The notes under the pieces were generated by a model. It was not told the origin of the DNA. It was given only the letters and a program-made list of their open reading frames with translations, and did no database searches. A stretch of 37,814 bases of DNA from Bacteroidales bacterium (GTDB lineage Bacteria > Bacteroidota > Bacteroidia > Bacteroidales > UBA932), in NCBI GenBank assembly GCA_016286145.1, contig JAEESD010000006.1:1-37814 (forward strand), in the 5' to 3' direction. This document shows positions 31,289-37,814 of this stretch, piece after piece. Numbering within the stretch: the stretch's first letter is position 1; each line of letters starts with the position of its first letter. Position numbers and translations under genes: made by a program.

Positions 31289-32657
31289 CGCGGAGATTCT
31301 CGCTGGTACGCCCGAAACCGAGATCCTGAGCGTGTGTTGTGACTCCCGAAAAGCCACAAAAGGTTCGCTTTTCATCGCCGTCCACGGTACAGCGGCAGAC
31401 GGAAGCGCCTTCCTTCAGAACGCGCTGGACAACGGCGCTTGCGCAGCCGTAAAGACCGACCGCGCCGGCCTCGCCGCACTCGCTGACCGCTTCTACGACC
31501 ACCCGTCCGGCAAGCTCAAGCTCGTAGGAATTACCGGCACCAACGGCAAGACTACTACCGTAACCCTCCTCTACAACCTCTTCAGGGAGATGGGCTACGA
31601 ATGTGGGCTGCTCTCTACTATTGCAAACTATGTAGGAGCCTACCGCGAAGAAGCGATCAACACAACCGCCGACCCCGTAACGATCAACTCGCTGATGGCC
31701 CGGATGGTCGACGAAGGCTGCGAGTACTGCTTTATGGAAGTCAGCTCGATCGGAGTGGAGCAACACCGTACGGACTGCCTCGATTTCAACGTAGGTATCT
31801 TCTCGAACCTGACCCACGACCACCTCGACTACCATAAGACGGTAGCCGAATACCTCCGCTGCAAGAAACTCTTCTTCGACAACCTTCCGAAGGGAGCGAC
31901 CGCCATCACCAACATCGACGACAAACACGGTCTCGTGATGGTCCAGAACACCAAGGCGAAGGTCGTCACCTACTCCACCCGCAGCGGCGCAGACCACGTC
32001 TGCAAGATTATGGAGCAGAGCATCGACGGCATGCTCCTCAAGATCGACGGAATCGAAGTGTGGACCCGCCTTGTCGGAGAACACAACGCATACAACATTC
32101 TCGCTATCTACAGTGCGGCGCTTGCCCTCGGCGCGAATATGGACGAAACTCTCGTCGGGATAAGCAGGCTCCAATCGGCCCCGGGTCGTCTCGAAACGAT
32201 ACGCGGGCCCCAGGGGAAAACGGTGGTTATAGACTACGCCCATACCCCTGACGCACTGGAGAATGTCCTCAAGACCCTCCGCCAGATCGAACCAGGCCGC
32301 GAGCTGGTCTGCCTGTTCGGCTGCGGCGGCGATCGCGACCGGACGAAGCGGCCGGAGATGGCGGCAATCGCGGAGCAGTATTCAGACCGCATCTTCGTCA
32401 CGGCAGACAACAGCCGCACCGAGAAGACGGAAGACATTATGGCCGAAATATGCACGGGCTTCAGCCCGAAGGGCAGGACCAAGGCCATCTGCATCGCCGA
32501 CCGTGCCGAGGCGATTCGGGCCGCGATCACCCTCTCCCAGAGTCCTTCGACTATCCTCCTTGCCGGAAAGGGCCACGAAACATACCAGGTAGTCGGGACC
32601 GAAAAAGTCCACTTCGACGAACACGAAGTAGTAGCAGAAATCTTCAAACAAATCTAA
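31257..32657 (+). CDS. murE: UDP-MurNAc-tripeptide synthetase MurE
   Basis: The 466-residue cytoplasmic ligase adds the third amino acid to UDP-MurNAc-L-Ala-D-Glu. The P-loop ITGTNGKTTT starts near residue 92, about 20 residues earlier than in E. coli MurE, because the region between GACAAVK and LAALADRFYDHP is short. Other markers are NTTADP, EVSSIGVEQHRTD, FSNLTHDHLDYH, DYAHTPDALENVL and GHETYQ. The specificity loop reads DNSR (384-387) where diaminopimelate enzymes usually have DNPR. The Arg that contacts diaminopimelate is kept, so meso-diaminopimelate is still the likely substrate. The ATG lies inside ftsI (32-base overlap). Confidence 0.95.
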   Translation: MKLSKLIKGLNAEILAGTPETEILSVCCDSRKATKGSLFIAVHGTAADGSAFLQNALDNGACAAVKTDRAGLAALADRFYDHPSGKLKLVGITGTNGKTTTVTLLYNLFREMGYECGLLSTIANYVGAYREEAINTTADPVTINSLMARMVDEGCEYCFMEVSSIGVEQHRTDCLDFNVGIFSNLTHDHLDYHKTVAEYLRCKKLFFDNLPKGATAITNIDDKHGLVMVQNTKAKVVTYSTRSGADHVCKIMEQSIDGMLLKIDGIEVWTRLVGEHNAYNILAIYSAALALGANMDETLVGISRLQSAPGRLETIRGPQGKTVVIDYAHTPDALENVLKTLRQIEPGRELVCLFGCGGDRDRTKRPEMAAIAEQYSDRIFVTADNSRTEKTEDIMAEICTGFSPKGRTKAICIADRAEAIRAAITLSQSPSTILLAGKGHETYQVVGTEKVHFDEHEVVAEIFKQI

Positions 32658-32661
32658 ACCG

Positions 32662-33912
32662 ATGCTTTACTATCTCTTTGAACTTTTAAAGAAATACGAT
32701 ATTCCCGGACAGGGACTGATGACCTACTTCTCCTTCAGGGCCATCCTCGCCAACGTAATCGCCATCATCGTGGCTTACTTCTTCGGCAAGAGGGTAATCA
32801 AGTGGCTCCAGAAGAAGCAGATCGGAGAGACCGTCCGCAACCTCGGCCTCGAAGGTCAGATGAGCAAGGCCGGCACCCCCACGATGGGCGGCGTCATCAT
32901 CATCGTAGCCCTGCTGGTTGCCGTGCTGCTTGTCTGTGACCTTTCGAACGTCTATGTCCAGCTGCTTATCCTTACTACAGTATGGTGCGGCGGCCTTGGC
33001 TTCGCAGACGACTATATCAAGGTCTTCAAACACGACAAGAACGGCCTCAGCGAGGGAAAGAAACTAATCGGACAGTTCATCCTCGGCATCATCATCGCCG
33101 GAACCGTCTGCTTCAGCCCGAACATCGTTGTCCGCCAGGAGGTGGAGCAGGTCGCGACCGAGGAGACAGTCCAGGACGGCACCCCTTCGGGTACGGTTGA
33201 CCACGGCCGCTATGTCTCCGAAGACGTAATAAAGAGCACAAAAACCACCATCCCGTTCGTCAAGAGCCACGAATTCGATTACAAGTACCTCATCCCGTTC
33301 AAGGGAGCGTTCGGCTGGTACTGCAGGTGGGCCCTGTATGCGCTGGTTATCATCTTCATCATCCTCGCTTGTTCGAACGGAGCAAACCTTACCGACGGTA
33401 TGGACGGCCTTTCGGCCGGAACCTCGGCGATAGTGGGAGTCGTAATCGGTATCCTCGCATGGCTTGGCGGCAACGTCATAGACGCGGGCTACCTCAACAT
33501 TATGTATATCCCCGGCTCCGGCGAGACGGCCGTGTTTATGGCGGCGTTCGTGGGCGCGCTGGTGGGCTTCCTATGGTTCAACACCTTCCCCGCCCAGGTA
33601 TTTATGGGCGACACGGGCAGCCTGATGATAGGAGGAGTGATCGGCGTCAGCGCGGTTCTTATCCGCAAGGAGCTGCTGCTTCCCATCCTCTGCGGAATTT
33701 TCCTCGCGGAGAGCATCTCCGTTATTCTCCAGAGGGGATATTTCAGGTATACTAAACGCAAGTTCGGAGAGGGCCGCAGGCTGTTCCTGATGGCTCCGCT
33801 CCATCATCATTATCAGAAACAGAGCATCCCCGAGCCCAGAATCGTCGTCCGCTTCTGGCTCGTAGGTATCGTTCTGGCAGTTGGTACATTGGCACTATTG
33901 AAGATCAGGTAG
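32662..33912 (+). CDS. mraY: Phospho-MurNAc-pentapeptide transferase MraY
   Basis: The 416-residue polytopic membrane enzyme transfers phospho-MurNAc-pentapeptide to undecaprenyl phosphate, making lipid I. Conserved elements are AGTPTMGGVIII, the catalytic-site FADDYIKV, NLTDGMDGLSAGTSA, FMGDTGSLMIGG and MAPLHHHYQ. It is longer than the E. coli enzyme (360 residues) because of a charged periplasmic insert around QEVEQVATEETVQDGTPSG, a feature also seen in Bacteroidota MraY. It starts 4 bases after murE and ends 4 bases before murD. Confidence 0.97.
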   Translation: MLYYLFELLKKYDIPGQGLMTYFSFRAILANVIAIIVAYFFGKRVIKWLQKKQIGETVRNLGLEGQMSKAGTPTMGGVIIIVALLVAVLLVCDLSNVYVQLLILTTVWCGGLGFADDYIKVFKHDKNGLSEGKKLIGQFILGIIIAGTVCFSPNIVVRQEVEQVATEETVQDGTPSGTVDHGRYVSEDVIKSTKTTIPFVKSHEFDYKYLIPFKGAFGWYCRWALYALVIIFIILACSNGANLTDGMDGLSAGTSAIVGVVIGILAWLGGNVIDAGYLNIMYIPGSGETAVFMAAFVGALVGFLWFNTFPAQVFMGDTGSLMIGGVIGVSAVLIRKELLLPILCGIFLAESISVILQRGYFRYTKRKFGEGRRLFLMAPLHHHYQKQSIPEPRIVVRFWLVGIVLAVGTLALLKIR

Positions 33913-33916
33913 GCTT

Positions 33917-35257
33917 ATGTCAAGAATAGTAGTACTCGGCGGGGCCGAGAGCGGCGTAGGAGCCGCGGTCCTCGCAAAAGTTAAAGGATTCGAGGTCTTT
34001 CTTTCCGACAACGGAAAGTTGAAAGACGAGTATAAGGCGCTGCTCGGCAACTGGCAGATCGCCTATGAGGAAGGTGGCCACACCGAAGAGAAAATACTCA
34101 ACGCAGACGAGGTCGTCAAGAGCCCCGGCATCCCCGAGACCGCACCTATGGTCCGTAAGCTCAGGGATAAGGGCATCCACGTCATCTCCGAGATCGAGTT
34201 CGCCGCCCGTTACGACAGCGCGAAGAAGATCTGCATCACCGGTTCGAACGGCAAGACTACCACCACCTCTATCATCTACTACCTCCTGAAGGAAGCCGGC
34301 CTCAACGTAGGCCTTGGCGGCAATATCGGCAAGAGCTACGCCCTTCAGGTCGCGACCGAGCAACACGACTACTACGTCCTCGAGATCAGCAGCTTCCAGC
34401 TCGACGGCTGCTACGATTTCCGTCCGGACATAGCCATCATCACCAACATCACCCCCGACCACCTCGACCGCTACGACTACAATATGGAGAACTACGTCCG
34501 CTCGAAGTTCCGCATCACGCGTAACCTCAGGCCGGAAGACTGCTTCATCTTCGATTCGGACGACAAGATTACGATCGACCACCTCAGCAAGATCGTGCTC
34601 CAGGCCCGTATGCTCCCTATGTCGCAGACCCACGAAGTCGAGCAGGGCGCTTACCTCGAAGGCCAGAAGATAGTGATGCGCTACGGCGAAGACGAGAGCG
34701 AGATCTACCTTAGCGAGCTTGCCCTCGGCGGTAAACACAACATCTACAACTCGATGGCGGCGGCGCTCGCAGCCAAGGCCGCCGGCATCCGCAACGATGT
34801 GATCAGAAAGAGCCTCAAGACCTTCCAGCCTATCGAACACAGACTCGAGCCGGTCCTGGAAGTAGGCGACGTCCTCTACATCAACGACAGTAAGGCAACC
34901 AATGTAGACGCAGCGTGGTACGCCCTCGACTGCCAGACAAAACCGGTCGTCTGGATAGTAGGCGGAACTGATAAGGGCAATGACTACGAAGTCCTGAAGC
35001 CGCTTGTCAGGGAGAAAGTCCGCGCGATAGTCTGTATGGGCATCGACAATAAGAAATTCCACGAAGCCTTCGAGGGAATCGTAGGCTCGGACAAGATAGT
35101 AGACACCCTTTCCGCCGAAGAAGCGGTAAAGGCGTCGGCGGCGTTTGCCCAGCCGGGAGACGTAGTTCTTCTGAGCCCCTGCTGCGCCAGCTTCGATCTT
35201 TTCACCTGCTACGAAGACCGTGGAGAAAAATTCAAAGACGCTGTAAGGAATCTGTAG
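33917..35257 (+). CDS. murD: UDP-MurNAc-L-Ala:D-Glu ligase MurD
   Basis: The 446-residue cytoplasmic ligase adds D-glutamate to UDP-MurNAc-L-Ala. It has the N-terminal VVLGGAESGVGAAVLA nucleotide-sugar domain, SPGIPETAPMV, the P-loop CITGSNGKTTTTS, EISSFQLDGC, ITNITPDHLDRYDY, and C-terminal NDSKATNVDAAWYAL and LLSPCCASFDLF. All expected motifs are present and the length is normal. It starts 4 bases after mraY, and ftsW starts one base after its stop. Confidence 0.97.
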   Translation: MSRIVVLGGAESGVGAAVLAKVKGFEVFLSDNGKLKDEYKALLGNWQIAYEEGGHTEEKILNADEVVKSPGIPETAPMVRKLRDKGIHVISEIEFAARYDSAKKICITGSNGKTTTTSIIYYLLKEAGLNVGLGGNIGKSYALQVATEQHDYYVLEISSFQLDGCYDFRPDIAIITNITPDHLDRYDYNMENYVRSKFRITRNLRPEDCFIFDSDDKITIDHLSKIVLQARMLPMSQTHEVEQGAYLEGQKIVMRYGEDESEIYLSELALGGKHNIYNSMAAALAAKAAGIRNDVIRKSLKTFQPIEHRLEPVLEVGDVLYINDSKATNVDAAWYALDCQTKPVVWIVGGTDKGNDYEVLKPLVREKVRAIVCMGIDNKKFHEAFEGIVGSDKIVDTLSAEEAVKASAAFAQPGDVVLLSPCCASFDLFTCYEDRGEKFKDAVRNL

Positions 35258-35258
35258 T

Positions 35259-36677
35259 ATGAGCGGCAAGGGGAAGAAAATCTGGAACTTCATCGAGAAT
35301 TTCGCCGGCGATAAGGTGGTGCTCATCATCGTACTGATGCTGATCCTCTTCTCTATCGTCTGTATCTTCTCGAGTTCCTCGCGCCTTATCACTGTCAATA
35401 CAGACAGGATAGACATAGTCAAGGACCACCTCATCATCGTGGGCCTCGGGCTGCTGCTAATCTTCGTCTGCTATCAGATAAGGAGCATCGAATTCTTCCG
35501 GAAAGTATCCAGTCTGGGCTTCTTCGTAGCCTTTGCCTTCCTATTCGTTTTGGTTATCGGAGGAGTCGGCAACTTTATCACCGCCCCCGAGATCAACGGC
35601 GCCGTACGTTTCCTGAAGATAAAAGGCATCCAGGTCCATGTCTTCGAGATAGCGAAAGTGGCGATGATTATGTACATCGCCTGGGCAGTAGACGCCCTGA
35701 AGAAAGACAATTTCAAACTGCTCAATAAGATTTCTGAGCTGGACCACTTCCACTGGGTAAAGAATAAGTTGACAAAGAAGATCATTTATCTTTACATCCC
35801 GGCCGTCATCGTAATGTTGATGGTTATGAAGGGTTCCAACACCGCGGCCCTTATGATAGGCCTTGTGATGGTCCTTACAATAGCCATCGGTACAGGAGAG
35901 GTCAAGGAAATCTTCATAGCCGGAGCGGTCGGCGTGATGCTCTTCGTAGGCGCGTTCGGATTATACAGCATTACTAAGCACTCAGACCATGTAATGTTCC
36001 AGCGAATCGGCCTTTTCGCCACCCGTCTGGGACACCACAACTATGTAAAAGAGTATCATATGGCTGGAGCCGACAACACTGCCAAGCAGAAAGCTCTTGA
36101 CAAGCTCCGCCAGCCATATAGCGCAAAAATAGCCATCCAGCAGGGCGGCCTTCTCGGAAAGGGCCCCGGCCAGAGTACCCAGCGCTATGTTGTTCCCGAT
36201 ATGTCTGAGGACTACATGTTCAGCTTCATACTCGAAGAGTACGGCTGGCTGGGAGGAATGGCGGTAATGATCCTGTACATCTCGCTCATTGCGCGAGGGG
36301 TGCTGATAGTCCGAAACTGCGGCACCAACCTCTTTGCGAAATGTGCCGTGATGGGTCTGGTCCTCCTTATTTCTGGTCAGGCCATGATCCATATCATAGT
36401 CAATGCGGATGTAGGACTCCTGACAGGTCAGACCTTGCCGCTGCTAAGCCACGGCGCATCTGCCTTCGTCTGCTTCTGCATCGCTTTCGGTATTATCCTA
36501 TCGATAAGCAGGATATCCAACCGCAAGATCGAGACTGAGACTAAAAAGGCAGTTCCCCTTATCGATCTCCACGACAATGTAGAAGCTAGCCTTGCCGATC
36601 TCGATTCGTTCGACAGCGGCGAGTACGAAAATATCGAGGAAACTGAAGAAAACGAGGATATATATGACAGCATATAA
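35259..36677 (+). CDS. ftsW: Septal peptidoglycan polymerase FtsW (SEDS family)
   Basis: The 472-residue protein has about ten transmembrane helices and the SEDS features AAL-type GSNTAALMIGLVM, the loop PYSAKIAIQQGGLLGKGPGQ, EDYMFSFILEEYGWLGG and the closing LPLLSHGASAFV. FtsW polymerises lipid II glycan strands with FtsI as its partner. The cytoplasmic tail is acidic (GEYENIEETEENEDIYDSI) and could dock division proteins, which is inference. Its last 14 bases overlap the murG start. Confidence 0.96.
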   Translation: MSGKGKKIWNFIENFAGDKVVLIIVLMLILFSIVCIFSSSSRLITVNTDRIDIVKDHLIIVGLGLLLIFVCYQIRSIEFFRKVSSLGFFVAFAFLFVLVIGGVGNFITAPEINGAVRFLKIKGIQVHVFEIAKVAMIMYIAWAVDALKKDNFKLLNKISELDHFHWVKNKLTKKIIYLYIPAVIVMLMVMKGSNTAALMIGLVMVLTIAIGTGEVKEIFIAGAVGVMLFVGAFGLYSITKHSDHVMFQRIGLFATRLGHHNYVKEYHMAGADNTAKQKALDKLRQPYSAKIAIQQGGLLGKGPGQSTQRYVVPDMSEDYMFSFILEEYGWLGGMAVMILYISLIARGVLIVRNCGTNLFAKCAVMGLVLLISGQAMIHIIVNADVGLLTGQTLPLLSHGASAFVCFCIAFGIILSISRISNRKIETETKKAVPLIDLHDNVEASLADLDSFDSGEYENIEETEENEDIYDSI

Positions 36678-37794
36678 GAAACTTCGCGTTATTATCAGCG
36701 GCGGCGGAACGGGAGGCCACATCTTCCCCGCTATTTCTATCGCCAATCGTTTCAAGGAAGTGAACCCTGAAACCGAGATTCTTTTCGTTGGAGCCAACGG
36801 AAAGATGGAGATGGAAAAAGTCCCCGCAGCCGGTTATAAAATAGTAGGTCTGCCTATCTGCGGCCTCCAGAGAAGACTCACCCTCAAGAACATCTGGAAC
36901 GACATCCAGGTGCCCTTCAAGATACTTATCAGCAACGCCAGGGCCAGAAAACTCATACGCACTTTCAAGCCCGACATCGCAGTAGGAGTAGGCGGCTACG
37001 CCAGCGCGCCCCTGCTCTTCGCGGCCACCCGCCGCGGCGTCCCTTCGCTCATCCAGGAGCAGAACGGCTTCGCCGGCCTTACCAACAAGATGCTCGGCGA
37101 CAAGGTAGGCTGCATCTGCGTGGCCTACGAAGGGATGGAGAAGTTCTTCCCCGCCGAAAAGATAGTTATGAGCGGCAACCCTATCCGCTCCAGCATCAAG
37201 CAGGCGACGCCCGAGATGAGGGCGGAAGCGCTGAAACATTATGGGCTTGACCCTAAGCGCAGGCAGCTGCTCGTGATCGGCGGCAGCCTCGGATGCGGCA
37301 CCCTCAACCGGACGATGAAAAGCTGGATAGAGGCAGGCTGCCCGGGTGGCGAAGACGTAGAGGTGATATGGCAGTGCGGCAAGTATTATGAGCCGAACGT
37401 CCGTGCGTTCATGGAGGGCCGTAATCTGCCCTTCATCCATTGGAGCGCGTTCATAGACCGGATGGACCTTGCCTATGCGGCCTCGGACCTTATTGTCTCA
37501 CGTTCGGGCGCTTCGAGCGTTTCCGAAATCTGCGTTGCCGGCAAGCCGTGTATCTTCGTTCCCTCGCCCAACGTGGCCGAGGATCATCAGACCCACAACG
37601 CGATGGCCCTGGTCCGCAGGGAGGCGGGGTTGATAGTTAAAGATGCGGCGGCCGGGGCCGAGCTCATGCCGCTCGCGATGCAGGTAATCCACGACGAGGG
37701 CAGGCTCGAACTGATCGGCCGCAACGCCCTTGGGATGGCGCTGCCCGATGCGGCGGCCATCATCGTGGATGAAGCATATAAATTGGTTGCGTAA
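36664..37794 (+). CDS. murG: MurG, lipid II-forming GlcNAc transferase
   Basis: The 376-residue membrane-associated glycosyltransferase adds GlcNAc to lipid I. It has the N-terminal G-loop IISGGGTGGHIFPAISIA, GVGGYASAPLLFAATRRGVP, HEQN-type IQEQNGFAGLTNKML, LVIGGSLGCGTLNR and the UDP-binding SRSGASSVSEICVAGKP followed by VPSPNVAEDHQTHNA. ATG 36664 is chosen because the extra 24 residues of the longer frame are the shadow of the ftsW tail. The stop TAA shares its last base with the murC ATG. Confidence 0.96.
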   Translation: MTAYKKLRVIISGGGTGGHIFPAISIANRFKEVNPETEILFVGANGKMEMEKVPAAGYKIVGLPICGLQRRLTLKNIWNDIQVPFKILISNARARKLIRTFKPDIAVGVGGYASAPLLFAATRRGVPSLIQEQNGFAGLTNKMLGDKVGCICVAYEGMEKFFPAEKIVMSGNPIRSSIKQATPEMRAEALKHYGLDPKRRQLLVIGGSLGCGTLNRTMKSWIEAGCPGGEDVEVIWQCGKYYEPNVRAFMEGRNLPFIHWSAFIDRMDLAYAASDLIVSRSGASSVSEICVAGKPCIFVPSPNVAEDHQTHNAMALVRREAGLIVKDAAAGAELMPLAMQVIHDEGRLELIGRNALGMALPDAAAIIVDEAYKLVA

Positions 37795-37814
37795 TGAAAA
37801 AGGTATATTTCATA
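37794..37814 (+). CDS. murC: MurC, first seven codons (cut by window edge)
   Basis: The ATG overlaps the murG stop (TAATG). The seven visible residues MKKVYFI match the usual start of Bacteroidota MurC, which continues GIGGIGMS. Position after murG is the standard dcw order. Only the start can be seen, so identity rests mainly on context. Confidence 0.75.

Overview
The window looks like a chromosomal segment of a moderately GC-rich member of the Bacteroidales (Bacteroidota); the genus cannot be fixed from the sequence. The reasons are a SusC/SusD pair, many short-signal lipoproteins, Bacteroidota-type -7 boxes (TAnnTTTG) ahead of several genes, start regions without strong Shine-Dalgarno sequences, and a Bacteroidota-style MraY and FtsL. 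No tRNA, rRNA, CRISPR array, transposase or phage gene was recognised.

Region 1 (1-2097, minus strand) is a compact arginine-deiminase-type operon: an amidinotransferase-fold guanidine hydrolase, carbamate kinase and ornithine carbamoyltransferase (cut by the window edge). Together they would turn arginine into ornithine, ammonia and ATP. The carbamate kinase gene carries an in-frame palindromic repeat doublet.

Region 2 (2152-22033, minus strand) is a polysaccharide utilisation locus. In transcription order it holds a histidine acid phosphatase, an XylR-like sensor/AraC regulator, a ROK sugar kinase, a GH2-alkaline phosphatase fusion of 1197 residues, a GH20 hexosaminidase, SusC, SusD, a GH18 chitinase-like lipoprotein with a (PGTD)7 linker and a large surface lipoprotein. 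A terminator follows, then a beta-propeller lipoprotein and a second GH18. GH18, GH20 and exo-glucosaminidase-type GH2 enzymes point to chitin, chitosan or another GlcNAc/GlcN glycan. The two phosphatases suggest that the natural substrate may be phosphorylated; this is inference.

Region 3 (22034-26418) holds a HAD phosphatase gene facing a three-gene operon (EF-hand/leucine-rich secreted protein, small coiled-coil membrane protein, short-chain dehydrogenase), then a divergent DsbD-type thiol:disulfide transporter gene.

Region 4 (26419-27447) is about 1 kb without a credible gene. It is packed with hairpins, 51-bp direct repeats and one copy of a structured interspersed repeat.

Region 5 (27448-37814, plus strand) is the division and cell wall (dcw) cluster: mraZ, rsmH, ftsL, ftsI, murE, mraY, murD, ftsW, murG and the first codons of murC, nearly all overlapping or within a few bases. 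A second copy of the structured repeat encodes a C-terminal tail of about 56 residues on RsmH. A single unit of the repeat family seen in arcC lies between ftsL and ftsI. The most unusual features are these two repeat families entering conserved housekeeping genes, and the GH2-phosphatase fusion.
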